DNA of 39,601 nt, taken from positions 584,720 to 624,320 of the forward strand of contig NW_019091359.1 of the NCBI RefSeq assembly GCF_001949145.1, read 5' to 3'. The position numbers and the translations under genes are program-made. Source of the DNA: Acanthaster planci (Eukaryota > Echinodermata > Asteroidea > Valvatida > Acanthasteridae). Below are positions 10,015 through 23,500 of the stretch, one piece after another. The notes under the pieces were generated by a model that searched no databases, was not told where the DNA came from, and saw only the letters and a list, made by a program, of their open reading frames with translations. Position 1 is the stretch's first letter; each line of letters opens with the position of its first letter.

Positions 10015-12920
10015 AACAGATAAGGGTAATGAACAGTGTGCAGGCTCAGCATGTAGTTAAAGTTGCTTATAAGTGTGGCTGAATGCTGACAATCACAAAC
10101 ATCACCGCTAGCTCTCAGGCCTTCGCAGACATTGAAGGACTCAGCTTTGACACATGTATGAGTCAATGAGCCTTGAGCTAGACCAAGAGGGGATGCAATT
10201 TTTCTTGACAACGGAGGCTCCTTTGGTCAGACCTCAATTTCGCTGGTTTATGAACAACTCCCAGTGTGAAATGCATACGTTACAGTCGCATCACAACCAA
10301 CAAAATGAACACGCTCAACCAATGTGGTTCTTTTCGACCACAAGGGGGTACTTCTGCTCAAGGCTGACTACCCTCAGTCTCTACAGGTTGATTGATATTT
10401 GGGGCAAAAGAAAAATTGAGATCGAATATTTATGCTAGGAACACATTTCAACTCAAGCAAATTTCACTAGCAATATTTTGTAGACAAATATGTTGTTTTT
10501 GTTGGCGCAAGACAGTATGAACTGGCCTTTACATTATGATTTTAGAAAACAAGGAGGGGTGTCTTGTAAAGAAACTCACCCAAAAATCCAAAATGTCTGA
10601 TGGTTCTCAATTGGAATATCTAAGGTAGAGTCCACCTGTATCAGGTGGTGGTAGAGATCTGTTACAGCAGTCCTAGCCATAGATTCATCTGACATGCTAA
10701 TGGATATGTTGTCTTCTAGGTCCAATCATGAACACAGACTGGCCTGTTATATAAATGTACATATTTAAGTGCATCATTTATTCATCATACACTGTACATA
10801 GACATTGTTGTTGCTACAACGCCAGTTATCAATTTCCAGCTGGCACAGAGGTGCATGGCTCATCATGGCAACGATGAGAATATGTGGAAAAAGAGATGAG
10901 TGTCTTCTGTCTTCAATAGATCTTACATTTAACGTGTCACCAATGACCATCGATGCTTGATGTAAGAGAAAATATATACGAGAATTCTTGGAACTATGCA
11001 TTTGCTAACAAGTGTTACAAATTTTCCATTGTTCATAACATAACGACATGCTGCAGCGAACAACGTGCAACTGTGATTTCATTTTAAACAGATTTACATT
11101 GTAATAATAAACAACAGTTCTTCATTTTTAAATAAGGGTGACAGTAGGCCTGTATTTAAAAAAATGTTGAACTGTAGATTTGCTGAGGACTAGTGTTCTC
11201 TTTTCCCAAGGTTTAGAATGCATGGCGCTGACTTACCCATGATTAAAGCCTTGTACAGTGGTAAACACTTTGTTGTTAAATGTCAAGGCCCTAATATGTC
11301 TACAATGTTTTAGCAAGAGAAATAGAATATACCAATGGTTAACTGTAAGTAGCACATCATACATCTGGGAGGATTCAGGATTCAGGGTTCTTCGTCAAAA
11401 ATGCATGAGGGTCAGGGTAAATGGTTCATGAAATCTAAACTACAACTTTGGTTTATCAAGACTGCATGTGGTTCATAAACATATTTTGTGTTTTTCCCAC
11501 GAGGCTTTGTCTCAGTTTTTCATCTTAAGAATTTAGTTCAATGGAGAGAATCCCAAGCTGAATCCCTTTGGTTCAATCTAACTCAATCTCCTGCTACAGC
11601 AAACATATTTTGCCTAATGCCGGTGAGGAAATGTTTTCACTGGGTGCCCACAGTTTCCATGTCCATCTACACTGGCGCTGAAACTGCAGACAATGATGAG
11701 CAGAAACCTTGGAAAACTGTGACAAATGTTTTGACATTACAAACCTGTAATTACGAAATGGCTGTTTTATGTGAGATGTTCATGAACGATGTACAGTAGT
11801 GTTTCTATATTTAGGTGTTCATCTTTATCAGTCCTGTATAGATTCCGTCATTTTGGGTCGTGCACCCAGAATGTATTTCAAAATTGTCAGCTACATGAAT
11901 AAGAGGAGGAACGGTAAATTGTTGTCAGAGTGTATTCTCAAACCCGACTTCAATTCTTGTAACGAGGCATAAATATGATCATAATTTTCACTTATTCATC
12001 ACAGCCAACTGGTATTAATTTGTAATGAACATTTATTTCATTGCTTTTAATTTTACTTACAAGTTCCCTGAAACAGTTAAACTCACTTTCATTTTAATGT
12101 GGCAGACTCATGAAGTCTAGGGCGTACAATTTGACATTTCACATATTCTGATGACTTCTTGCTTGCTTAGCCTGTAAGTCTCCCAGTTGGGACAGGCGAC
12201 AGTGATTACCTACTGACCATCAGTGCCTTCAACATTCTGTTGATGGGGCACACATCACGACTTTCCTACCATGTATTCTCGAAGTAATCTGTACCTTTAA
12301 TCAGAAATGGGATGGTCTGATGCATTTGTTTAAAGAAAGTTGGTTCTAGTAACATACTGTAACTTACGCACATAACGTAGCATGTACAGATCTCTTGCTA
12401 GAAATAAACCCCCTATTTTTTTAATTAAACAAACAAATAATTTTATCAGTTCAAAAGACTGCAATTATCTCATGAGAAAGAACCCCTCCTCCAGAAGGTA
12501 AGAATTATGCAACTTTGTAAATTGTGACATTAAATTTTTTTTGTAGAAAGTACATTTATAATGCTTTTATTAACAAGATGGAAGCCAGCTGCGTAGACAC
12601 AAGAATCTCCCAAGGATGGGAATAAAATGACTTGATACACTTGTCATATTGCTAGTTTTGATCTGGACATGTTCAACGGTGTAATTCATATGATGCCAGT
12701 TCCGTATTTGTTACCATTGATAGTACACATGTGTATGTTAATAACAGTACTGCGTTACTGAACATGCCCCTGGAAGCACCAGCAGATACAGTCCCCCCCT
12801 CCCCATTGGCATCTTGCCAACATCACCCTCTGCAACCCGTGGTTGGTGCTACAGTACCTCACCAGTCAAAATATCATCAGATGTTTCTTGCTTTGTCAGC
12901 TGCTTCCTACAGGGTACTCT
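10015..12920. repeat. 3' flank of the intact receptor, duplicate of 181-3550
   Basis: This is the second member of the flank duplication. Similarity starts directly after the stop codon, where both flanks share AAATGAAACAGATAAGGG-like and GAACAGTGT blocks, and can be followed in pieces to about 12920. Short open frames here (for example near 11488 and 12731) are not shared in frame with the other copy, which argues that the region is non-coding. Confidence 0.5.
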
Positions 12921-14600
12921 AGAAGTCGCTTCTGCCAATTATTGACAACTTGTACTGCAAGTTGACAATTTTCTTCCTTCCAATATTAAAAATGATGCTA
13001 TTCCCCCAGAACAGTTGATTTGAAACATGTGAGGGAGACATTTTATATATGTCAGTATGAATCTAGTATTCCTTTCCTATTCAGCATGGCATGACCAGTA
13101 ATTGGTCTGTCTATACATGCCAAATTATAAAAAGAATGGGCTTATCTATTTTTTCCCAACTGTATAGTATTTTTCTTTCTTTCTTTTATTTTGAAATGTT
13201 ACCTTCAAATAAAAGACAGAATCAAAATACACATACAACTTAACTGTTGACAGCAGCCCAGGGTGCAAGTTTACAGAGAGCTTGTTCCTCAGCTTATGAC
13301 ATCCACATTCATATTCTTTGTGCATGAGTGCATTACTAATTATCTTTTGTAAATACTACAATGGACCATCCCTGCTGAGTAAAAGCAACCATTCAGTTGT
13401 TTTCACATGGAGTACTCAACTCTTTTGGTTGAAATACAGCATGACATCAAGAATGTTGAAATACATGTATTCTTGAACTATCTGACCTTTTTCCACTTGC
13501 TGGTCCCTTGCCCAACGGTGTGACATGTTTCTTTGGCATTTAGTCTCACAAACCTCACAAGTAGCTGGTTTTGTGGTTTGCTTCATTCAGAGCAAACATT
13601 TTGGCAATGGAAACCTTATCCAAGAAAATCCCTGGGAAACAATAATATTGGCCAATAAAGGAAATTCAAATCTGAAAAGTGGAAGCACCAAGGTGTATAG
13701 TGAAGTCAAGCAGGCAAAGGATGCGGCAGCGGCCTGGCCGCTCACGCATGCACTCAGGAAATATGTAGACAGACCTGGTCAAGACTAGCCTTGGAGTCGT
13801 CATTTCTCGTTTGATAGATTGAATAAAGACCTAAAAACTTCGGGCAAGATGTTCTTTTCAACAAATTGGATCTTTGTCCCAAAGCTTTTTGTGAAGCAAT
13901 GTCCAAATGTTCACATACACACTGTGTATATTAGAGAATGAAATTAGTTTTGAAAAAGGGAAAGATTGAGCAAACAAGCAAGCAGGCAAAGGCAGAAAGA
14001 AAAATGCACAAATCAACTGGTTAACAGCACTGATAAATTCTGCTATTTGTTCCACCTTCTTACTGTGGCACCACAAGGACACTGGCCGACTATCATCAAT
14101 GTAAAATGAGATGGCTATTTTATTTCTTTGAACATTTGCAAGCAGAATTGCTCATTATTAAAAAGTACACTTTGTTGCCCTTTCATTTCATTCTCTTCAT
14201 TTCACACCTGGGATAAGCCATTATATATGTGATACAATAATTGTAAACTTCAACAATGCACCAGGTCAAGTCAAGAGCAACTAGATTTTCTAACTGAAAT
14301 CATGTTTGGAGGAAACACTTTGTTGTTGCATCCAGCTGGACACCAGTAACTCCCTTATCTAAAAATCACAGTTTAACTGTTCATTTTGAATGTGTCCACA
14401 ACGAACAATTCTGCAAATGGATAAGTCCCTTCCGTAAGACCAATGCATACATCACTTCTCACTCTACATACATGTTATCACAAAGCCAGATATGGCAAGT
14501 AATACTCTCAAGTATCGAGGAGCCTGATAATAGCTCTGTCACTTCGAAAATATTTCATTGTTTATAAAGTAGAAAGTTCTACGGATTGTTAACAGTCCCA
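12921..14600. other. Stretch without a supported gene
   Basis: Only short open frames without recognisable domains are present. A CTTT-rich run lies near 13171-13190. A frame near 13525-13788 is followed by AATAAA near 13820, but it has no homology that I can see. Confidence 0.3.
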
Positions 14601-14601
14601 T

Positions 14602-14893
14602 TTTTCAACCTAAATTTGATTTAAACATTGATTTCCATTACAGGCCTATCCTTTACCAGAAATATGGGATTGGAATTCGATCCACGCCTTCTTTACAAAT
14701 CTCTCTCTATAGGCTTAACAGATTGTTTCTGGTGGGCCTGATGGTTGTTTTCAACCTAAATTTGATTTAAACATTGATTTCCATTACAGGCCTATCCTTT
14801 ACCAGAAATATGGGATTGGAATTCGATCCACGCCTTCTTTACAAATCTCTATCTATAGGCTTAACAGATTGTTTCTGGTGGGCCTGATGGTTG
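14602..14893. repeat. 146-bp tandem duplication
   Basis: Unit 14602-14747 is repeated directly at 14748-14893, offset exactly 146. The only difference I found is CTCTCTCTAT against CTCTATCTAT. The near identity implies a recent event or an assembly duplication. The unit contains no gene. Confidence 0.9.
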
Positions 14894-17560
14894 TTTTTAT
14901 ATTCATTGATTGTTATCGCTTTTTTAGGGTACACGAACTTAAAACCATTTTTCAATTATTATTTATATGTTAGAATAGCAATGGTAGCCAAATTTTATAC
15001 ATCTTCTGTTATTTGCTATAATCTTTTTGGGTGGTGGGGATGAGGGAGTAATCCAATACAATTATTAAATTGTACGATACGAAAATCACCCTCTGATTCA
15101 ACAAGCAGAATGAGATATTGTTGGGCCGTTGGATACAACAGAGAATAAAACTCTATTGAAAAGTATTTCAAATATGAGTGATTAGATAAAAAAGTTACTT
15201 CAATATCACATACTTTGGTAACACTTATGTGACTTATATTCTGTACAGTATAAACCACACTTAATGGACATTGAAAATCAAATGTTAAAACATTCAAGTG
15301 TACCCTTCAAAATTACAGCATAAACAGAAAAAAGGCACAACCTAAATAAAAAATCCCTTGATACACTTTTCAGATTCAAAGTCTGAGCAAAATTTCAATC
15401 ATGGCTTCTTCTTTAAACTAATGTACTAATGAATTACAAAGTATTTTGTTTTAAATTTCCCTGTAAGAGGAAATTAAAACCTCCTCAAACAAAGTCTTTG
15501 ACGAAAAAAAACCAAAAACCAAAAAGGATTTCTTTAACAAGACCCCTGGCTAATCCCCAATCATTCCACAAGCAACATGACTGTTCAATCCATCAAAACC
15601 ATACCTTGCAATGTTTTACTGTTGAATGTTTCTTTACCTTTTCATGGCTTTGCGATAACCAAACCAGAGAACTTGGCAAATCCAGTAATTTTTGTCCAGG
15701 GGAGGGGAGTCAGGCTCAATTTTTTTTTGTGTGACCAATATTATTGTTGGTGACCGACAGACAAATATACATGTATCTAGTCATTACATTGTTACTGGTG
15801 TACATGTACAATTACGGTACCCTTTTAATACAAGATGTCATTTTTTTAGAATTATGGCTGCAAATTGTTACTTCAATTGTTCATTTTTTTTGCTGTAAGA
15901 GCAGTGGGGTGGGTTTGACCCAGAAACATTCCATCTGGATCAACAACTGCTAGAAGGAAGTATTTTACTTTGATTCAATAAGTAAAGTTTAACTTTTACT
16001 TATTTTTATCTGCTTTTTGGAATCGATTACATACGTGCACAACATAAAATGTATGAGCTTAGTGATGAAACAGACCAAGCTATCAATGTTATGAGCAGTG
16101 TCTTTAAATAAATGCAGCCTTTTAGATACATGCACTTGATATCACTGCAATAATATTGGATATTTTTTAAAGCAAATAGCAACATGGCAATGGCAATATT
16201 AATATTTTCATATAGAGCGGAAGTCAATTAATACTTTAATTGACCTATAGTGAGCAAAACAGGTAATTCAAACAACAAAATGCAAAACATTATGACGTGT
16301 ATGCTTATTAAAAACCAATATCAAAATGTAAGTTACCCTTTGTAAAACATTGAGTAATGCAAAGTTTAATATCAACCTAAATTACGTAAGTTTCAATGCT
16401 CTTCAATTTTCCTTGTTAAACATACAATAAAAATTCTAACACATGAACGAGTGCAATTGGCAATTGGAAAGGTTGAACAGTACAGAATTTCACACATTGG
16501 GATATGTGTACTGTTAACTGCCACCTAGAACACATTGCCTCACAACTGAGTTGAGCACACTTATCAGGTTCATGCTACGCATTTCAGTTTATCAGTCAAG
16601 GTGTGTCCACCTCTATCCATTTTGTTTGTTTCCTTATCATTCAGAAAACTAGGCCTGCTACCTTGCAGCCAATTTACAACATTTCATTTTTCCTTTTATA
16701 CATCATATAAGTCATTATCTTTGCAGGTTGCTGTTTTTGATTTTTTTTACTGAAATTCATTGCCTTCAGAAGAAGGATCAGACTGCTTGTTTTCAGAAAT
16801 GTTAAAAAACTAAATTGACTTCCTTTGGGAAAGTTTTGTTGATTCCAGAACAAAAAGCATGTCGGGACTTCATGTCAACACACTGACAATTTCAATTCTA
16901 ATAGATTTCATTACTGGTTAAAAGTTGATTAAAGTCACAATTAATTGGTGGCATTAGCCGATCCCGATCATCGTCCAGGAGCACCAGGCAGACGTCAATG
17001 GAACAATTGTGGCCCTGATGTCTGACACAATCTCACTAGTACCATGCAGAATATAATTGTAAATTTCCATTTCAAAATATCACAAGAGATTCTGTGAGAT
17101 TCCAGTTGTGCATGCCCATCCGTACATCATTGCGTGCAGTCGAAACAGAAAATGTTTCTGATTTTGTTTTCACATTTTAAACAGCAGAGTTTGCTCTTCT
17201 ATTCCTAGTGACAAAGCAACAATATCCTAAAATTTCAGCGTTCAAATCACAGGATCTACCCCTAGAGACTGCCTAGCAGAAGTATGGAAAACATGATTCA
17301 ATATTCAGACCAAATGAGGCCGAAAAATCAGCAGCAAAACCCATCAAGCAGATGACCAAGTGTTCCCAAAGCCAACATGGCATTGCTGTCCAGTAAACTA
17401 GACAAGAAGTTGAAAGTCACCGTGAAATCAACATTGGCTGATGAGGAAAATCCGAGAACACCATGTCTTCAAATCCAAAAGGAGCTACAGGCAGTGAAGT
17501 TGTAAAGCGCATTGTCTGGCTTGAAAAGCTGGTTGTGAGATAGCTAGGCAACTGACAGGG
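14894..17560. other. Stretch without a supported gene
   Basis: AT-rich sequence with many short open frames, none with a recognisable motif or with codon use resembling the real genes here. No RNA gene was recognised. Confidence 0.3.
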
Positions 17561-18165
17561 TAACACATCAATCACTGTACCATGTTATGCCCTATCCCAA
17601 GTATCAAAATGTATTTGTCATACCTCTGTCTTGGATACCGTCTGTTCATTGGCCCAGAATGATTACACGCCAGGGCGACATATCTGCATATCACACTCAC
17701 AGTGAGACATCTCATTCTGCCAAGAGCAAATGCATCTGACAGAAGAGCTTTGGGAAGTTCGAGAGCAACTGTTGTTGCTCATTTAATCAATTTTGCGTGG
17801 TACCTATGGTTACCAGGGAATTCAATCCATGCTCGCGCTCATACAACAGGCTCATTCACGTCCCCGCAGCATATGAGGTAATGCAGGGACCATTAACCAG
17901 ACTGCATGACATATGAACTTGTACTCACTGGTACTCGCACTTCTTTCACATTACGCAAGTACAGAAAGTGAGGGAACAGTGCATTCGCAGACAACACTGT
18001 TAATTATACAGTTTGACAGTTGGCCTAATTTTCAAAACGTCATATCCACATCACAGCAGTCAACTATTGTTAAATAATATAGCAATACCCCGCATCCGGA
18101 ATCAATAATAAAACAGGCAATCACCAAAGAAACAACTCAAGCAAGTGGCAAGCCAAAATCTGACA
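17560..18165 (+). repeat. Retroelement-like repeat, copy A (split)
   Basis: Two blocks, about 17563-17625 (ACATCAATCACTGTACC, then CCCTATCCCAAGTATCAAA) and about 18075-18160 (AGCAATACCCCGCATCC, then GGAATCAATAATAAAACAGG), match the two halves of the contiguous copy B at 18927-19065. About 450 bp lie between them in this copy only. The conserved AATAAA and the same-strand arrangement resemble a long terminal repeat end. A plain dispersed repeat is the alternative. Confidence 0.45.
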
Positions 18166-18524
18166 CTAGCAGCAATCATCCAACCAAGCAGCCCACAGTG
18201 TAAATCATCATAGTGCAATCTGATCTACTGCCATCACTAGTTAGACCAATTGCCATCTGGCCGTAAGCTGACAAAACGTGCTCAAAATGTGCAACAGGAG
18301 TCCACAATAAGGATGACATAAAACCTTGTCACTCTACTATTGGTTTTCGGCCAAAATGCTGTCCATACACGAACAAATAACACCTTCATCTGGGCTTAGG
18401 GAAAGTGCTAAGAACAAGTACTTCTACCCAGCAACAGTACCCTTATAAGAATGCCCTTATAGCTCTGCCCTCCTTTAGATCTTAACGCTAAATGAGCCAG
18501 GTTACTTTGACCCATCTCACATAG

Positions 18525-18536
18525 GGGGGGGGGGAA
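18525..18536. repeat. Poly-G run
   Basis: About twelve consecutive G bases lie between an AT-rich left side and GAATTCTGCCCC. Such a run is prone to sequencing and replication slippage, so its exact length should not be trusted. A second G-rich/C-rich patch lies near 18870-18895. Confidence 0.8.
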
Positions 18537-18926
18537 TTCTGCCCCTCCCCTGGGACTCAGCTGTGCCACATTCAATTGTTTTGAAACTTGGCATGCATGT
18601 AAAGACACCTCTTGTCGTGTCAAAAGCAAAGTTTGAAGTCAAACTTGCGGTTTTGTTGTAACGGTCATTTGAAGTTCAAGGCTACATTACATTCATATCA
18701 GTCCACATGCATTGAGCACTGCAATGGAAAAAGTATACTTTTTTGGCTTACCTGCACAGGAAAATATACACTGTGCAAGAACAGTATGTTTGACTTTTGC
18801 AAAATTGGTGTCAAAATGACAGTAAAAAGTTACTCTAAAATTCCTAAGGTTTAATTTGGAAAAAGTGTTTAGGGGGGCGGATTTGCCCACCCCCCAATCT
18901 TTTAGGGATAATAGCCCCATCTATTT

Positions 18927-19065
18927 ATACATCAATCATTGTACCTTACATGTATTAGACCCTACCCATGTATCAAATGTATATAATATACATGTATATG
19001 TAGCAATAACCTGCATCTGGAATCAACAATAAACGAAGCAACTATCCAAGGAAAAACAACTCAAG
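18927..19065 (+). repeat. Retroelement-like repeat, copy B (contiguous)
   Basis: Shares ACATCAATCATTGTACC, CCCTACCCATGTATCAAA, AGCAATAACCTGCATC and GGAATCAACAATAAAC blocks with copy A, in the same order and orientation but without the intervening 450 bp. It lies just ahead of the decayed retroelement at 19180-19860, which may be the internal part of the same element. Confidence 0.45.
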
Positions 19066-19179
19066 CTTGTGAAGAACACACAATCTTACACTGTGAGGCT
19101 GCTGTGCCCAAAGTCAACCCACAAATTTTGGAGAATATAAACACACACTCAAAGTCTTGTGATCTGAATCTAGAAAGGG

Positions 19180-19860
19180 TACAAAAGCCCTTGATCAAAG
19201 GAATTACTGCCCTTGTGATAGCTTGTGAAGGACTACAACCAACTTCGAGTTGAACTGCTCCAGGAAGGAACTGATCAAATGGAATCTACATCCCACTTTG
19301 CACTGTGTGAAAATTAGAAAAAATGTCAAGGCCCCCCCGGCTCTTTTTAGGGTTAAAGTCTGATGAAGCATTGGCAGTGGATATGAAAATTACAAAACTC
19401 CTTCAGAAAGACGTCATTGAAGTTTCAGATCCAGAAAGTGGCCAGTTAATATAAATTGTCCAAAACCTCAAAACGTACCTCTGCCAAACAGCACAGCTTT
19501 CTTGGCAGAAAGGAGTATCAACAAGCTAGCTTTTCATTAGCTTCAAGAAGCCACATGCAGCAGTGAGCAAAAATACAACTGCAGGGTGGATTAATATTGT
19601 CATGAGCCATGCAGGAGTGGACACACTGGACAATTCAAGCCGCATTCAACTGGAGCAGCCCCAACTTCAGCTGCAAGGAGGCTACAGGTACTCATCCCAG
19701 AAATTTTTTGGATGATAGGATGGAGCAGAGGCTACTTTCCAGAAATACTACAACAAGCACTTCACCTGTAAGCAAGATAACATGGCTGATTCACTGTTGC
19801 AGAGGAGCCAATTTGTTGCAAGGTTATTCCAGACTTTATATAACTGTCCAAACTGACATC
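19180..19860 (+). pseudogene. Probable decayed LTR/DIRS-type retroelement
   Basis: Fragments in changing frames recall a reverse transcriptase/RNase H region. Near 19370-19450 a segment with LLQKDVIEV followed by ESGQLI resembles the start of DIRS/Ty3-type reverse transcriptase (usually GQFI). Near 19780 the sequence reads DNMADSLLQR, like the NxxADxLSR end of RNase H. Several stops and frame changes separate them, and the central catalytic YxDD block is not seen. The order fits, but each match is short, so the assignment is tentative. Confidence 0.35.
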
Positions 19861-20491
19861 TTAAATATAACTGTCTACATGGAGGTCATTTGCAGTGATC
19901 TTTGAAAACAGTCGCTTTAGATTTTAAACCATATTGAACAAGCTTATTTTAAAACAAAGGACCCACAGAGGCCTACAACTTTGAAGTTATACCTTCATTG
20001 TTTATGTAGTTTTGCATGATTGTTGCATGAAGTGATCTCACTTCTTGTAGTTCAGACAAGGAACAATTACAAATTTCACATGCCGGCATCATGTTGTGAT
20101 GAGGGCAGAGTTTGTAGGATATGCTCAATCCTGAATGGTTTTAGACATCTGGATCATGTCAGGTAGAAAAGAAGGGCCCAGGCTGACAGCTCTAAAGAAC
20201 CCTATTTTCTAGCTTAGAGTCCACTTCAAGGGACAATACCCACCAGAGGCATATTGTTCAATGGTGGACCCAACAGAAAGATTGCAACAGGTGTCACACT
20301 AGTAATAGCTACAGACTACCCTGATTCACCAGCCGATTCAGCCACTGGCAGCATTGCCAGTTCCGGGTATTGACATCCTTGGGGCATTTCATAAGGAGGC
20401 TGACAAGAACACCAGTTCCATAAGCACTGTGTGACACTGCTGAAGAGTTTAATAATCATAAGCTTTGAATAAACTCAGAATTGGCCACCTG

Positions 20492-20497
20492 TTTATT
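20492..20497 (-). terminator. Candidate polyadenylation signal of the 1221-aa gene
   Basis: AATAAA on the minus strand lies about 80 bases downstream of the stop codon at 20576-20578. That would give a short 3' untranslated region without further exons. Confidence 0.45.
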
Positions 20498-20575
20498 TTG
20501 AAGCCTTGTGGATTGTTTGAATCAAGTTCATTCTGGCCTTGGAAGGTTAGTCTTTGAGCTGCATCTGCTTCACAA

Positions 20576-23500
20576 TTAAAAGTCATTTGGAAGTTTGATG
20601 CAACAAAGTGCACCCAGACCATCAGCAAAGAAAATGTGCCACTGCCTATCATCCTTGCCACTGACTGATGATCTTCCATTCTTTCCAAGTTTCAATTCCT
20701 GTGCTTCTTCCACCTTGGTTAGGACCTGTTTGAACTCGGCAGCAAACAAACAATGTGGACCCAGTCCAATAAAGGGGTGGATACCTCTAATGCAGCCATC
20801 CATGCCAAACCAGTATAGGTTCTCACGGTAGAGGGGAAGTTCTGTTGATTCAAACACAGAGACGGTGACAACAAATCCATCAATTTGGTTGAGGTGACAA
20901 GCTTCTGTTGGGACACCAGGAACCATGATCTTAGCAAGAATTGTTACAGGGGCTGATGGGCACTTTGTCGTGGACTTTGCTGAGACCCGGTCGGTGTGCT
21001 TAGCTCTCTGTAGAACAAATACATGATTTGCAACTCCAAGAATCACTTGAATGCATTTGTCACCCTTGCCAAACTGTGGGGTAACAGACAGACTGTTTAC
21101 CGACAGTGCCTTTAGGAAGCTTCTCTCTCCAGTCAAGAGAACACCACTCTTTCCAGAAGGGCAAGAAGGTTGGTCTGTACTATGCCCGTTTTCTCTGTAC
21201 CTAGTCTCAATGGGTTCCAGTGTGGCTGAATCAAGAATCAATATGCGATCTCTCAATGAAACAAAAACCATGCTTTCAACAAGAATGAACTGCTCAATGG
21301 TTCCAAGTGGCTTTGTTTGAAACTGCATGGTTCCATTTGTACTTATCAGCCTCAACCTTGATTTGATTTTATTGGTATGAAGCACCATATCCGTGTGCTC
21401 CGGATCATTGTCAAGAATTTCAAGACTGCTTGCTACAACTACAAATGTCTGACAGTCCCAGACACTATGACTTTGAACAACTATCCCCTTGGTATCAAAG
21501 ATAACAAGCCTTGGTTTGAAGGATTTTTCAACTGCAACAAGTATTTTTGCCGATTTGTCCACGTGACTATCCTGTGATGGCAGGCACCAAGTGGCATTTG
21601 GTTGATCAGGGCAATGAATTACAGGTTTATTGAATGTTTCTGGACTTGTGCAGTCTACAAAGACTAAAGTGTCAATTTCACCGGTGTCGTATACATGTGT
21701 GGTTGATGCTGCTGTGTAGAAGGCAAGAACAGCTGTAGATCGTCCTACTAGTGTTACTCTCATGAGGACAATGCTATGTGTTTCCAGTTCACGAGGCCCA
21801 TCTTCCTGAATAGACCTTAGCAGTTTCTTTTGTTGTTTTGGGGTCAGCTGTATGGAACTAACACACCTTCCAGGTGTCTTTCCCAATTTCCGTTTTATAT
21901 CAATAAGGGTTAACCTTTCCCTGGAATCTCCATCCAATGCAGCTTTTAGAAAGTCAAACTGCATCTTTTTAGATTTAACAACACAGAAATCCAGGAAATC
22001 TAAGGCATCTTCCATAACCTTTGGATCATTACAGTAACCCTCATTTCTAAGCTGCTCCAAGATTGTCTCCTTTTTCTCAGCCATGATTGCCTCAACTAAA
22101 TTCAGCTTGTGGCTACTGCCTTCACAACTGAAGTACAAAAGTGTTGCATGCGTGACAACCACCTCTTCCAGTTCCAGAAGTTTACTTTGAACAGTCCCTC
22201 TTTCAGCTACCATTTTATCATTCCATGTGAGAAGGGAGACAACATTACCCACATCAGAGCTGTATATCTTGACCGAAGTTGGAATGGACGTGTCAAAGGT
22301 CAAGTCAAACTTGGTGACATCATTCGATCCAAAGTCAGATTTGCAATTACTCCACGGCAGTGCCTCTTCTTCATGATATTGGTCAGGCACACAAATGCTG
22401 CCAGTGAAAGGGTCAAGCAACAGTGGTCTCAAGGGTGGAAGGTTTTGTATTAAGCAACCTGTTAGAAAACCATCTTTATTCAGGTGCAGACATAGGTTTT
22501 TAACCTGATTGTCTGTTACAGGCCAGTAAGGTGCATTCCAGATGTCTTGATACATATATTCATCATGGATTCTTCTGATGTCACAACCACAGAATCTGAA
22601 TCGCCTTCTCCACACTAACGGCAGAGTTCTCAGATGTTTAGGATTCATGAACCCCTGTTTGCCTGATTTATTGGTATGGCTTTGCCATTCTGAGAACACC
22701 CACCACGGATGAGGCTTTATGTCTGGGCCAATAAACACTGATACAGCACCTGGTATCCGTTGTGCAAGTGCCTGACTATGTGATGCGTATTGTTGAACGT
22801 AATTCATGTAAGACTCCTCTGCTTCCATGACGTATCCCAGCATTGCTTCAACCAATGACAGATGAAGGTTTACCTGTGGAGCCCTGGCGGCAAGTCCCCT
22901 TAAGAGGTGTTTTGCTTCCAACAGCCATGCTGTATTTTGACCGACTGGGCAATCGCCATGAGTAGCTGGATATCCTGAGTGGCAGTGCAAAAAGGATTCA
23001 GCTGCCATTTGGACAATGTTTGGGTGATACTCTGGCTGGACAACCGCTGTGCTCCACGAATCTGCTGCTCTTACTGCCAGTGCATTGCACATAAGTCCCT
23101 CATCGAATGCAGTAGCCATGAGCATCAAACTCTGCATTGAACAGTCTGCTGCTAAAGCAGGGATGTGAGTTGAACACTGGTCTGCAGCTTGTTGATAATA
23201 AGTAACTGCTGGTTCTGGCTGGCCAAAATACAAATGTGCCCGTGCTACTTCATTCAAGTACAAAGCTTTCTGCAAGATCCATTTACCCTCACTTGTTGAC
23301 TGTACTTCATCTTCACCTTCACTCATCTGTGAAGGATCACTTTCCAAATCACTTGGCATTCGCTCAGCGATTCTTAGAAATATTTCTTTGGCTTTTGACA
23401 TATCACCTCTGCTCCACCATACATAAGCGACTGCAGGCTCAAAACAATATTTGACAAGCTTTGGGCAGACTCTTGCAAGGGCGCAGCTGACTCTCTTGAT

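Noticed and set aside
11488-11799. 103-codon open frame in the receptor 3' flank
   Set aside because: It does not persist as an open frame in the duplicated flank and shows no domain, so it is probably chance.
13525-13788. 87-codon open frame followed by AATAAA
   Set aside because: No recognisable motif and no supported upstream exon. The polyadenylation signal is a common chance match in AT-rich DNA.
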